A DNA stretch of 64,000 nt, taken from Metabacillus halosaccharovorans (GTDB taxonomy: Bacteria > Bacillota > Bacilli > Bacillales > Bacillaceae). Location of the stretch: the NCBI RefSeq assembly GCF_002019635.1, contig NZ_KV917371.1, positions 2,524,001 to 2,588,000 on the forward strand. Direction: 5' to 3'. Positions 51,297-60,523 of the stretch are shown here, piece after piece. The position numbers and the translations under genes are program-made. A model generated the notes under the pieces. That model ran no database searches, was not told the DNA's origin, and saw only the letters and a list, made by a program, of their open reading frames with translations. Numbering within the stretch: the stretch's first letter is position 1; the number at the start of each line of letters is the position of its first letter.

Positions 51297-52136
51297 ATGA
51301 GAGAGACAATCATCAGTGTGGAAAACATTACTTTTCATTATGATCAAACAGCTCCTCCTGCATTAGATGATGTTTCTATACAAGTTAAAAAGGGAGAATG
51401 GCTTGCGATCGTTGGACATAATGGTTCAGGTAAATCTACATTAGCAAGAATTTTAAATGGACTTTATCTACCTGACACTGGAAAAATCCAAGTGTGTGGA
51501 ATTGAATTAACGCAAGATACTGTGTGGGATGTTCGTAAACACGTAGGAATGGTCTTTCAGAATCCGGATAACCAATTTGTTGGAACTACTGTAAAAGATG
51601 ATGTAGCATTCGGTTTAGAGAATAATGGTGTTAAAAGAGATGAAATGGTAAATAAAATTGAATGGGCGACAAAAAAGGTAAGAATGGATCAGTTTCTAGA
51701 ACATGAGCCACATCACCTTTCAGGAGGGCAAAAGCAACGTGTAGCAATAGCTAGTGTAATCGCTGTTCAGCCTGATATTATTATCCTGGATGAAGCTACA
51801 TCAATGTTAGATCCTATCGGTAGAGGAGAAGTTATCCAAACAGTTCGTGAGCTGAAAGAACAAAGTGACTTGACTGTTATCTCGATTACCCATGATTTAG
51901 AAGAGGCCTCAAAGGCTGATAGAATAATTGTCATGAATGGTGGAAAAAAATTCACAGAAGGTACTCCTGATGAAATTTTCCAATTAGATGATCAGTTGGT
52001 GAAAATTGGTTTGGATTTACCATTCCCACTACAATTAAGCAAACGACTAAGAGAAGCCGGTATTCCTATCAAGGATCATCATTTAACTGAAGAAGGGTTG
52101 GTGGAAGAGCTATGGACATTACATTTAAAAATGTAG
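51297..52136 (+). CDS. ecfA1: ECF transporter ATPase EcfA1
   Basis: 279 residues. One of two ABC ATPases of the shared energy-coupling module for vitamin/metal uptake. Walker A GHNGSGKST, signature LSGGQKQR, Walker B IIILDEATSMLD, switch THD. It pairs with EcfA2 and EcfT; substrate-specific S proteins are encoded elsewhere. TTAGGAGAG precedes the ATG. Overlaps ecfA2 by 25 bases. Confidence 0.96.
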   Translation: MRETIISVENITFHYDQTAPPALDDVSIQVKKGEWLAIVGHNGSGKSTLARILNGLYLPDTGKIQVCGIELTQDTVWDVRKHVGMVFQNPDNQFVGTTVKDDVAFGLENNGVKRDEMVNKIEWATKKVRMDQFLEHEPHHLSGGQKQRVAIASVIAVQPDIIILDEATSMLDPIGRGEVIQTVRELKEQSDLTVISITHDLEEASKADRIIVMNGGKKFTEGTPDEIFQLDDQLVKIGLDLPFPLQLSKRLREAGIPIKDHHLTEEGLVEELWTLHLKM

Positions 52137-52978
52137 AGCACCGATATCAGGCTCGGACACCGTTTGAAAAATTAGCGTTATATGATGTGAATTTATCCGT
52201 TAAAAAGGAGTCTTATGTATCTATTATTGGGCACACTGGTTCTGGTAAGTCAACAATACTTCAACATTTAAATGGATTGTTAAAGCCAACAGAAGGATCT
52301 ATTCAAATTGGAGACCACGTTATTGAGGCAGGTAAAAAACAAAAGAATTTAAAAGAAGTGAGAAGACTAGTAGGAATTGTCTTTCAATTTCCGGAGCATC
52401 AACTGTTTGAAGAAACGGTTGAGAAGGATATTGCGTTTGGACCGATGAACTTTGGTGTTAATGAGAAGGATGCATATGAAAGAGCAAGGAAGTCTTTACA
52501 ACTTGTTGGTTTACCAGAATCAATACTTCAGAAATCACCGTTTGACTTAAGTGGTGGCCAAATGAGAAGAGTAGCCATTGCAGGTGTTTTAGCAATGGGT
52601 CCTGAAGTGCTTGTATTGGATGAACCAACAGCAGGATTGGATCCTAAAGGTCGAAAAGAAATGATGGATTTATTTTATCGTCTCAAAGAAGAGAGAAATC
52701 TTACAATTATCCTTGTCACTCATAGTATGGAGGATGCTGCAAAATATGCTGATGAAATGATAGTCATGCATAAAGGCACGATTGCTATGCGAGGTACCCC
52801 TAGAGAAATCTTTAGCCAAGGTGAAAAGGTAACTTCTTACGGATTGGATTTGCCTGAAACTGTTAAATTTCAACAAAAACTAAAGGATAAAGGGTTGGCT
52901 TTTGAGGAAATCCCACTTACTCTAGATGAGGCTGTTATGCAAATAAAAGCTCTTATGAAAGAGGAGGATCATCTATGA
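52112..52978 (+). CDS. ecfA2: ECF transporter ATPase EcfA2
   Basis: 288 residues. Walker A GHTGSGKST, signature LSGGQMRR, Walker B VLVLDEPTAGLDP, switch THS. C-terminal dimerisation region typical of EcfA. Overlaps ecfA1 (25 bases) and ecfT (4 bases), so the three are translated as a unit. Confidence 0.96.
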   Translation: MDITFKNVEHRYQARTPFEKLALYDVNLSVKKESYVSIIGHTGSGKSTILQHLNGLLKPTEGSIQIGDHVIEAGKKQKNLKEVRRLVGIVFQFPEHQLFEETVEKDIAFGPMNFGVNEKDAYERARKSLQLVGLPESILQKSPFDLSGGQMRRVAIAGVLAMGPEVLVLDEPTAGLDPKGRKEMMDLFYRLKEERNLTIILVTHSMEDAAKYADEMIVMHKGTIAMRGTPREIFSQGEKVTSYGLDLPETVKFQQKLKDKGLAFEEIPLTLDEAVMQIKALMKEEDHL

Positions 52979-53772
52979 TGAATAGTATGATAATCGGGAA
53001 ATATGTACCAGGTGATTCTCCTGTTCATAGAATGGATCCCAGAGCGAAGTTATTAATGATATTCGCTTTTGTCTTTATCGTTTTTTTAGCTAATAATTTA
53101 TTCACGTATATCCTTTTAGGTATTTACACATTAATGATCATACTTATGACAAAGTTACCTATTCAATTTTTAATTAGAGGGCTAAAGCCTGTTTTGTGGG
53201 TTATTCTCTTTACTTTCCTTTTACATCTGTTTGTAACGAAGGAAGGGAATGTTTTGCTTGATCTGGGTTTTTTGAAAATATATGAAGAGGGATTGATCCA
53301 GGGAATTTATATATCTCTTCGTTTCTTTTATCTTATATTAATTACCACGATCTTAACGTTAACCACAACACCTATTGAAATTACGGATGGGATGGAGAGC
53401 CTATTAGGACCTCTGAAAAAAGTTAGATTACCTGTACATGAGCTTGCTTTAATGATGTCCATCTCGTTAAGATTTATCCCAACCTTAATGGAAGAAACAG
53501 ATAAAATCTTAAAAGCACAAATGGCTAGAGGCGTAGACTTCACTGGAGGCCCTATAAAGGATCGATTTAAGGCCATAGTACCATTGCTTGTTCCTCTCTT
53601 TATCAGTGCGTTTAAGCGTGCAGAAGAGCTAGCTACAGCTATGGAGGCACGGGGCTACAGAGGGGGAGAAGGCAGGACAAAGCTTAGACAATTACACTGG
53701 GGTATAAAAGACACATTATTTCTTATTTTATTAGTCGTGTTAGGGCTGGCTTTACTATATTTGCGTACGTAG
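52975..53772 (+). CDS. ecfT: ECF transporter transmembrane protein EcfT
   Basis: 265 residues with about five to six hydrophobic spans. Two cytoplasmic coupling motifs with the A-R-G triplet are visible, KAQMARGVDF and AMEARGYRGG, which engage the two ATPases. Membrane scaffold of the ECF complex. Followed by truA after 10 bases. Confidence 0.95.
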   Translation: MMNSMIIGKYVPGDSPVHRMDPRAKLLMIFAFVFIVFLANNLFTYILLGIYTLMIILMTKLPIQFLIRGLKPVLWVILFTFLLHLFVTKEGNVLLDLGFLKIYEEGLIQGIYISLRFFYLILITTILTLTTTPIEITDGMESLLGPLKKVRLPVHELALMMSISLRFIPTLMEETDKILKAQMARGVDFTGGPIKDRFKAIVPLLVPLFISAFKRAEELATAMEARGYRGGEGRTKLRQLHWGIKDTLFLILLVVLGLALLYLRT

Positions 53773-53782
53773 GAGAAAAAGA

Positions 53783-54523
53783 ATGAGGGTTAAATGTATT
53801 GTTTCTTATGATGGTACACACTTTAGCGGCTATCAAGTTCAACCGAATAAAAGGACAGTACAAAGTGAAATAGAGGCTGTTCTTACGAAGCTTCATAAAG
53901 GCCAATCAGTGAAAGTACATGCTTCTGGTAGGACTGATGCAAATGTACATGCACTAGGACAGGTTATTCACTTTGATACAACATTAACAATTCCTCCTGA
54001 AAAGTGGCCGTATGCCCTGAATAGTCTATTACCAATTGATATTGTCATTTTGGAAGCTGAGTATGTTGCAGATCACTTTCATTCGCGATTTAATGCTAGA
54101 AAAAAGGAATATCGTTATAAAATCTCAACACAAAAATTACCCAATGTATTTAAAAGAGATTATACCTACCATTTTCCTTATGCTTTAGATATAGAATCAA
54201 TCAAAAAGGCTTGTCATCACCTCTGTGGTACACATGATTTCACTAGTTTTTGTGTTGCGAAAACTGAGGTAGAGGACAAGGTTAGAACGATCTACTCAAT
54301 AGATTTAATTGAAGAGGGAACAGACCTTACTTTTTGTTTTACAGGGAATGGTTTCCTCTATAATATGGTGCGAATATTAACGGGAACTTTATTAGAAGTA
54401 GGCCAAGGTAAAAAAACACCTGATCAAATCCCTTTTATACTTGAAGGGAAGGATCGATCCCTAAGTGGTAAAACAGCACCGGGTCATGGATTATATTTAT
54501 GGAAAGTTTATTATGACAACTAA
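53783..54523 (+). CDS. truA: TruA, tRNA pseudouridine(38-40) synthase
   Basis: 246 residues. Isomerises U38-40 in the anticodon arm. The catalytic aspartate is in SGRTDANVHALGQ; FTGNGFLYNMVRILTGTLLEVG is the C-terminal signature (quoted in part as GNGFLYNMVRIL). AGGAG upstream; co-directional with the ecf genes. Confidence 0.96.
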   Translation: MRVKCIVSYDGTHFSGYQVQPNKRTVQSEIEAVLTKLHKGQSVKVHASGRTDANVHALGQVIHFDTTLTIPPEKWPYALNSLLPIDIVILEAEYVADHFHSRFNARKKEYRYKISTQKLPNVFKRDYTYHFPYALDIESIKKACHHLCGTHDFTSFCVAKTEVEDKVRTIYSIDLIEEGTDLTFCFTGNGFLYNMVRILTGTLLEVGQGKKTPDQIPFILEGKDRSLSGKTAPGHGLYLWKVYYDN

Positions 54524-54541
54524 ACCAGGTGTAACATTCTC

Positions 54542-54570
54542 TTGACATTAGGTTCTATACGGTATATCAT
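54542..54570 (+). promoter_or_regulatory. SigA promoter of rplM-rpsI
   Basis: TTGACA, 17 bases, TATCAT. Start near 54577, just before the L13 leader. Confidence 0.82.
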
Positions 54571-54577
54571 ATCTAAT

Positions 54578-54640
54578 GGTATGTATTTCAACCCCACGAA
54601 TAAGCCCCGGAAACTTATCGTGTTATGAAATAGAATAGGA
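54578..54640 (+). promoter_or_regulatory. L13 leader RNA
   Basis: ATTTCA (54585-54590) pairs with TGAAAT (54626-54631), and CACGA.TAAG with CTTATCGTG (54614-54622), around the CCCCGGAAA loop. This matches the L13 leader family upstream of rplM in bacilli, thought to bind L13 and repress rplM-rpsI. Confidence 0.82.
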
Positions 54641-54676
54641 ACCATCTTTATTTTAATCATTAGGAGGAAAACACAT

Positions 54677-55114
54677 ATGCGTACAACGTTTATGGCAAAC
54701 GCTGCAAATATCGAACGTAAATGGTACGTAGTAGATGCTGAAGGCAAAACTTTAGGTCGCCTTGCAAGTGAAGTTGCATCTATTCTACGTGGTAAGCACA
54801 AACCAACTTACACACCACACGTTGACACTGGAGATCATGTAATTCTAATCAACGCTGAGAAAATCGAATTAACTGGTAAAAAATTAACTGATAAAATTTA
54901 TTACCGTCATAGCCAATTCCCTGGCGGATTAAAATCAAGAACTGCATTAGAAATGCGCACGAACTATCCTGAGAAAATGCTTGAATTAGCAATCAAAGGT
55001 ATGCTTCCAAAAGGTTCTTTAGGTCGTCAAATGGCTAAAAAATTACATGTATATGCTGGTAGCGAACATCCACACCAAGCACAACAACCAGAAGTTTACG
55101 AACTTCGCGGATAA
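54677..55114 (+). CDS. rplM: Ribosomal protein L13
   Basis: 145 residues. Early 23S binder. [20 protein letters not shown] start; [20 protein letters not shown] core. TAGGAGGA upstream. Expression probably self-limited through the L13 leader. Confidence 0.98.
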   Translation: MRTTFMANAANIERKWYVVDAEGKTLGRLASEVASILRGKHKPTYTPHVDTGDHVILINAEKIELTGKKLTDKIYYRHSQFPGGLKSRTALEMRTNYPEKMLELAIKGMLPKGSLGRQMAKKLHVYAGSEHPHQAQQPEVYELRG

Positions 55115-55120
55115 TTATAA

Positions 55121-55528
<408 letters not shown>

Positions 55529-55540
55529 TTTTGCGTTACA

Positions 55541-55577
55541 AAAGGCTCTCAAGCAATTTGCTTGGGGCCTTTTTTAT
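55541..55577 (+). terminator. terminator after rpsI
   Basis: AAGGCTCTCAAGCA / TGCTTGGGGCCTT stem with a three-base loop, followed by six T. Confidence 0.92.
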
Positions 55578-55744
55578 ATATTAAGAATTGTCTCCATCAG
55601 TTAATCTTACAGTAACTTCATAGAGCTACAATTGAGTTTTTAAAAAAACAAATTAGGCTAATATTTAGTTTACTTTAATGGGTGACGTTCATACTTTAAA
55701 TTAGTCAAGATCCTAGACATTGTAACTGGAGGCTTCTAACTAAA

Positions 55745-56758
55745 ATGAGTAAAACGTTTATTTCCCTAAAAGATTATAAAAAGATACTGAATCTAATTGA
55801 AACGGAAAAGGCTATAAAAAAGTTAAAAAATTATTTTGAGATGTATTTATCAGAATCGCTAAATTTAATTATGATTTCAGCTCCGCTAGTGGTAGTAGAA
55901 GGCCGTGGAATAAATGATAATTTAAATGGCGTAGAGCGGATTGTATCTTTCGATGCAGCAGATGTTGGAAAAAGTAGGATAGAAATTGTCCAATCATTGG
56001 CCAAGTGGAAAAGAGTTGCGATTGGACGATATGGCTTCAAGGTAGGTGAGGGTCTATATACAAATATGAATGCAATAAGAAGAGATGAACGGTTGGATCA
56101 TCTGCATTCCTTGTATGTAGATCAATGGGATTGGGAGAAGGCAATTAGCCAGGAGGAACGCAATGAGGAAATGCTAAAACAAGAAGTAAACAAAATTTAC
56201 CGTGCCATTAAACAAACAGAACTTTATATGTATGAACAATATTCGGAACTTCAACCAACGCTTCCTAACGAAATTGTATTTATTACTACACAGGAGCTCG
56301 AACACCATTACCCTCATCTATCACCAAAAGAAAGAGAAAATGAAATTGCTAAAGAACAAGGTGCTGTATTTATTATGGGAATTGGAGGAACTCTGCCATC
56401 TGGTGAAAAGCATGATGGACGATCTCCAGATTATGATGACTGGACATTAAATGGGGATATCATCCTTTGGAATCCTATATTAAAGTGTGCATTTGAGGTA
56501 TCATCAATGGGTATTAGAGTTGATCGAAAAGCACTTTTGAAACAATTAAGAGCTTCAAATTGTGAAGAACGTAAAACACTTGAATATCATCAAGCGATTC
56601 TGAATGATAAACTTCCTTTTACAATTGGTGGAGGAATCGGACAGTCACGGTTGTGTATGTTCCTTTTAAAAAAGGCACATATTGGGGAGGTTCAAGCATC
56701 GGTATGGAGTGAAGAAATAATCAAAGAATGTATAGAAAGAAATATATCTTTGCTATGA
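55745..56758 (+). CDS. asnA: AsnA, ammonia-dependent asparagine synthetase
   Basis: 337 residues, class II synthetase-like fold. Makes asparagine from aspartate, ammonia and ATP. ETEKAIKKLKNYF at the N terminus, APLVVVEGRGINDNLNGVER, SFDAADVGKS and the C-terminal GGGIGQSRLCMF are family signatures. CTGGAGG lies 14 bases before the ATG, a rather long spacing. No asparagine T-box is visible upstream. It is unexpected in this ribosomal/sporulation locus and absent there in B. subtilis. Confidence 0.95.
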   Translation: MSKTFISLKDYKKILNLIETEKAIKKLKNYFEMYLSESLNLIMISAPLVVVEGRGINDNLNGVERIVSFDAADVGKSRIEIVQSLAKWKRVAIGRYGFKVGEGLYTNMNAIRRDERLDHLHSLYVDQWDWEKAISQEERNEEMLKQEVNKIYRAIKQTELYMYEQYSELQPTLPNEIVFITTQELEHHYPHLSPKERENEIAKEQGAVFIMGIGGTLPSGEKHDGRSPDYDDWTLNGDIILWNPILKCAFEVSSMGIRVDRKALLKQLRASNCEERKTLEYHQAILNDKLPFTIGGGIGQSRLCMFLLKKAHIGEVQASVWSEEIIKECIERNISLL

Positions 56759-56782
56759 ATAAAAGTTGATATTTTAGTATGT

Positions 56783-56813
56783 AAAAAAGACATCAGGAAG
56801 AGATGTCCTTTTT
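56783..56813 (+). terminator. bidirectional terminator of asnA and the minus-strand genes
   Basis: AAAAAAGACATC...GATGTCCTTTTT: GACATC/GATGTC stem with A runs on one side and T runs on the other, so it can work for both converging transcripts. Confidence 0.78.
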
Positions 56814-57114
56814 AATTTTTTCTACCACTATTTGCTTCATTATACGGTTCCTCTGTTTCTTTGCTTTTTTCATCGTGAGTTGGATGTGCTCCAGGATCCT
56901 GTCTAGGTAAGTCTTCATGGAAATTGCGATCTTCATACACAAAATTGCTATAGAATTGTTGTCCATGTTTCCATGGAGTTTCCTTATTCTTTACAGGTTC
57001 TGTTTTTCCCTCAGGTGATCCGAAAGGACCTTCCGGATACTCCTCTGCAGTTAAAAAGGTTCTTTGTGTCTCAACGTTTGAAAAATCAGTATAAAATTCA
57101 TCTTTGTTTCTCAA
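56812..57114 (-). CDS. small hydrophilic protein of unknown function
   Basis: 100 residues, very polar, rich in Glu, Pro and Asn, with no membrane segment or cysteine. Segments such as SNVETQRTFLTAEEYPEGPFGSP and the DLPRQDPGAHPTHDE stretch look like a Bacillaceae 'cytosolic protein' family, but I know no function (segments quoted loosely). TTG start with AAAGGAG 9 bases upstream. Last of three co-directional minus-strand genes. Confidence 0.75.
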   Translation of the reverse strand: MRNKDEFYTDFSNVETQRTFLTAEEYPEGPFGSPEGKTEPVKNKETPWKHGQQFYSNFVYEDRNFHEDLPRQDPGAHPTHDEKSKETEEPYNEANSGRKN

Positions 57115-57164
57115 GATTAATTACTCCTTTTAAGTAGTGTGTCATCATCTTAATTTGTCCAATT

Positions 57165-57467
57165 CTAAAGTGAACGCAAAGCTTCATCCAATCCTTCATA
57201 CCCATTCATATCTTTTGAGTTAGGCTCATCTGTTTCAACTGTCCATTCATTATTAGCAGCTGACAGCTGACCACTTTCATTTTTTAAGTATGGGGTATGT
57301 ACCATAAAGGTTTTTCCATCTTTTCTTATTGTATACCCCATATGATATTGATCCTTTTGTCCTTGCTCTTCAAAAACACCGATATCTTCAATATCATATT
57401 TACTTATTAATGGTTGAAAAGCCTTTTGAAGATCATTTATTACTTCATCACGATTACTAAATTTCAT
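57165..57467 (-). CDS. conserved Bacillaceae protein of unknown function
   Basis: 100 residues, soluble, likely alpha/beta: DLQKAFQPLISKYDIEDIGVF, YHMGYTIRKDGKTFMVHTP. It resembles short uncharacterised Bacillus proteins (possibly DUF5634), which I cannot confirm without a search. ATG start after AAAGGACG. Middle gene of the minus-strand trio. Confidence 0.75.
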   Translation of the reverse strand: MKFSNRDEVINDLQKAFQPLISKYDIEDIGVFEEQGQKDQYHMGYTIRKDGKTFMVHTPYLKNESGQLSAANNEWTVETDEPNSKDMNGYEGLDEALRSL

Positions 57468-57552
57468 TTTTTATAACGTCCTTTCCATTGTTTATTCTTA
57501 ATATGCCTATCAAGTTGCTTTTTCATCATAAAAAGAAAGAAAAAGCATCTCG

Positions 57553-57891
57553 TTAAATATCAATCAAATTTTTCCTCATTGTTCCTGAAAAACTCGCAGC
57601 CTTTTTTGTTTCTTCTAATATGTGATCGAGCGAAAGATTTTGTTTTAAAGCTAAGTATTGTTTTATTTGTTCAAAGGCTACCTTCATTTGGTGCCAGCCT
57701 GGAGTAATTCCAACTATGATGAGTTTTGCTTGATCATTTATAAATTCATTATGTGGTGAGTAATACATTGATAATTCATTTTCACTTGCAATTGAAAATG
57801 CATCTGTTAATAAATCTTGTTTTGTCAATGGTTTTGTTATATCAAGTGATTGTATAGCAGGTAAAAAAGTTTGAAGTTTTGTTTCTATCAT
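57553..57891 (-). pseudogene. truncated uracil-DNA-glycosylase-like gene
   Basis: 112 residues. AKLIIVGITPGWHQMKVAFEQ matches the first motif (GxxPG, positioned like the GQDPY loop) of a glycosylase-like family whose members are about twice this length. The frame ends in SGTMRKNLIDI, right where the family sequence would normally continue, and only 85 bases separate it from the next gene. I see no remnant of the missing half. A 3' deletion is the likely cause. ATG 57891 or TTG 57894 follow TAGGAG. Confidence 0.6.
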
Positions 57892-58105
57892 CAATATCCG
57901 CTCCTAAAAATAATGTGTGTTTAATTTTTATTCTAAAGGTGCTTTTTATTATGTTTCATTTTTTGGAAAGTGATTTTTCATTTCTTGGGAAATGTTTTTA
58001 TTTCTCAACTAGACCAACCCTTCCTTATCTAGATGAAATTGGAAGACATTTAACGAATGATAAAAAAGGTCTGATAAACAATAGATAGAAAGGGAGGTAT
58101 TGACA

Positions 58106-58543
58106 TTGACTGAGATCATTTCTTTAAAGCAAAAGAGACATCAAAAAGAATTAAAATATGAAAGAAAGATGCTCAAAGAATTAAATTTAACAGAAATTAA
58201 GGCCAAAATTGATCATTGTTTTAGAAGCTTTGAAGGAAAGTTTAAAAAGACGATAATCGAAGACGGATGTATTGACTTTGCGATAGAAGCATTTTTGTTA
58301 GGTGCAAAATATAGTCGCTTTGGTTATTATGGAGAATCGATGCAGTCTGCAAATAAACGCTGTCAGTTTGAAGAAAAAAGGTTAATTGATGATTTTTTTG
58401 ACTATTTAATGAATTGGGGAAAAATTAAAGAAGGCGAATTGTCCATTGAAGAACTTTTTATAGCGTGTGAGTATTTTATCCATTCATGGTGGGAACAGGG
58501 CTATACAAAGGGTGAGAAACGATATAAATTGAGACTTCATTAA
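58106..58543 (+). CDS. YbaK-like protein (DUF2521)
   Basis: 145 residues, lysine/glutamate-rich and helical, with a conserved aromatic patch (FIHSWWEQGYTKGEKRYKLR). Orthologue in position and sequence to B. subtilis ybaK, just before cwlD; function unknown. TTG 58106 is 8 bases from GGGAGG; TTG 58100 is only 2 bases away. Probably part of the cwlD transcript. Confidence 0.85.
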   Translation: MTEIISLKQKRHQKELKYERKMLKELNLTEIKAKIDHCFRSFEGKFKKTIIEDGCIDFAIEAFLLGAKYSRFGYYGESMQSANKRCQFEEKRLIDDFFDYLMNWGKIKEGELSIEELFIACEYFIHSWWEQGYTKGEKRYKLRLH

Positions 58544-58626
58544 AGTATTGAAAACCCATGGAACTTTATCATATTCCTTCCGGTTGTCCCATATATTTAA
58601 CCTGAGGACGAGCAGGAGGGAATGAG

Positions 58627-59340
58627 ATGAAGAAGAAAATAAAATGGGTGGCTTTTATAAGTGGCTTTATTGTGTTATTAATTTTATTTCAATGGCAATT
58701 TACGAACAATAATTCATGGGATTCTTGGAACTTACCATTAACAGGGAAAGTTATATACATCGATCCAGGTCATGGAGGCCCGGATGGTGGGGCTGTTGGT
58801 AATAATTCTTTAGAAAAGGATATCTCATTAAGTATTTCGTTAATCATAAGAGATTATCTTCAAGAGCAAGGGGCACTTGTGTTACTAACTCGAGAAGAGG
58901 ATGTAGATCTTGCAGATGAGGATACAAAAGGATACAGCAGACGAAAAGGAGAAGATTTAAAAAAGCGGGTGAATATCATTAATGAGTCTGAGGCTGATTT
59001 ATTCTTAAGTATCCACCTTAATGCTATTCCTTCATCAAGATGGAGTGGGGCACAAACGTTCTATAGCGGGAGATATATTGAAAATGAACATGTTGCAAAA
59101 TTTATTCAAGATGAGCTAAGAAGAAATCTTGAGAATACAACCAGAGTTGCAAAACCTATAGATGGTGTTTACCTGCTTAAAAATGTTGAAAAGCCAGGCG
59201 CTTTAGTTGAAGTTGGCTTTTTGTCTAATCCAAATGAAGAAGAGCTGCTTTCTACAAAGGTATATCAAGAGAAGGTTGCTGCATCCATCTATAATGGAGT
59301 TTTAAGATATTTTTCAAATGAGAAAAATCCACCTGAGTGA
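58627..59340 (+). CDS. cwlD: CwlD, germination-specific N-acetylmuramoyl-L-alanine amidase
   Basis: 237 residues. N-terminal signal anchor (about 5-25), then an Amidase_3 zinc domain: YIDPGHGGPDGGAV (His), LEKDISL (Glu), LSIHLNAIP (His), LVEVGFLSNPNEE (Glu). Removes peptides from muramic acid so that PdaA can make the spore-cortex muramic-delta-lactam. The upstream gap holds TCATATTCC, which may be part of a SigG site, but I would not assign it. GGAGGG precedes the ATG. Confidence 0.96.
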   Translation: MKKKIKWVAFISGFIVLLILFQWQFTNNNSWDSWNLPLTGKVIYIDPGHGGPDGGAVGNNSLEKDISLSISLIIRDYLQEQGALVLLTREEDVDLADEDTKGYSRRKGEDLKKRVNIINESEADLFLSIHLNAIPSSRWSGAQTFYSGRYIENEHVAKFIQDELRRNLENTTRVAKPIDGVYLLKNVEKPGALVEVGFLSNPNEEELLSTKVYQEKVAASIYNGVLRYFSNEKNPPE

Positions 59341-59418
59341 AGTAATTACTGATATTCTATCTTCAAGTTAAGATATGGTATACTAATGGAAACGAATTCA
59401 TGATAAGGGTGGAATAGT

Positions 59419-60480
59419 ATGCTACAAGAAGAAGCACTACGCACAGTAATTGGACAACTCAAAGATCCTTTCTTACATATATCATTAGAAGAGTTACATG
59501 CTATAGAAGAAATTAAAATTAAGCAAGAGAAAAAACATGTTAGTTTAAGAATAAGTATCTCAAAAATAAATACACCAGAACAACTACAGTTACAACAGCA
59601 TATCGTTTCATTAGTAAAAGAAGAAGGTGCTGAATCAGTGGGCCTCCGCTTTCAGGAGCTGCCGCAGGAGACAATTGCATCCTATCAAGATACAAACGAA
59701 GGTGAATCAAATTCCTTATTATCACCTGGGAACAAAACAACGTTTGTTGCAATTGCCAGTGGAAAAGGTGGCGTTGGTAAATCAACAGTATCTGTAAATC
59801 TAGCTGTAGCTTTAGCACGCCTAGGTAAAAAAGTTGGTCTGATTGATGCAGATATATACGGATTTAGTGTGCCTGATATGATGGGGATCACGAAACGTCC
59901 AGAAGTAATAGGAGAAAAAATCATTCCAGTTGAACGTTTTGGCGTCAAAGTAATATCAATGGGGTTCTTTGTTGAAGATAATGCACCAGTCATTTGGAGA
60001 GGTCCAATGTTAGGGAAGATGTTAAATAACTTCTTTACCGAAGTCGAATGGGGAGACCTTGACTATCTACTTTTAGATTTACCTCCAGGAACGGGTGATG
60101 TTGCTTTAGATGTACACTCTATGCTGCCTGCTTGTAAAGAGATTATTGTCTCCACGCCACACCCAACAGCTGCTTTTGTAGCGGCAAGAGCTGGGGCTAT
60201 GGCACTTCAAACAGACCATGAAATTATTGGAGTTGTAGAAAACATGGCATATTTTGAAAGTGCAAAAACCGGGGAGAAGGAATATGTATTTGGTCGAGGC
60301 GGCGGAGAAAAGCTAGCTGAAGAACTAAGAGTACCTTTACTAGGGAAAATTCCTTTGCAACAGCCTGATTGGAATGATGATGATTTTGCACCTTCTGTAT
60401 ATGCTGCAGATCATCCAATTGGAAGAATCTATACGGATATCGGACAGGAAGTAACAAAGTTATTATCTGTAAAAGCATAA
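59419..60480 (+). CDS. salA: SalA, Mrp/NBP35-family ATPase
   Basis: 353 residues. N-terminal DUF59/MIP18-like domain (about 1-90), then a deviant Walker A ASGKGGVGKST and WRGPMLGKMLNNF, DYLLLDLPPGTGDVALD. The CxxC iron-sulphur motif of many Mrp proteins is absent; the region reads ENMAYFESAKTGEKEY. B. subtilis SalA, which also lacks it, represses scoC and so derepresses exoproteases. Terminates in a shared hairpin with gerD. Confidence 0.93.
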   Translation: MLQEEALRTVIGQLKDPFLHISLEELHAIEEIKIKQEKKHVSLRISISKINTPEQLQLQQHIVSLVKEEGAESVGLRFQELPQETIASYQDTNEGESNSLLSPGNKTTFVAIASGKGGVGKSTVSVNLAVALARLGKKVGLIDADIYGFSVPDMMGITKRPEVIGEKIIPVERFGVKVISMGFFVEDNAPVIWRGPMLGKMLNNFFTEVEWGDLDYLLLDLPPGTGDVALDVHSMLPACKEIIVSTPHPTAAFVAARAGAMALQTDHEIIGVVENMAYFESAKTGEKEYVFGRGGGEKLAEELRVPLLGKIPLQQPDWNDDDFAPSVYAADHPIGRIYTDIGQEVTKLLSVKA

Positions 60481-60503
60481 AAAGCGCCCAAGGCGCTTTT
60501 TAT
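60479..60503 (+). terminator. bidirectional terminator between salA and gerD
   Basis: AAAAAGCGCC-CAA-GGCGCTTTTT. Symmetric A and T flanks serve both converging genes. Confidence 0.92.
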
Positions 60504-60523
60504 ATTTTGCAAGGATGCAGGTG

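Noticed and set aside
55577-55744. Asparagine T-box before asnA
   Set aside because: No T-box core (GTGGNACCGCG type) and no terminator in the leader.
57951-58088. 45-residue open frame (MFHFLESDFSFLGKC...) before the ybaK-like gene
   Set aside because: Weak ribosome site, no recognisable family, AT-rich chance composition. It may be a remnant, but the sequence alone does not support a gene.
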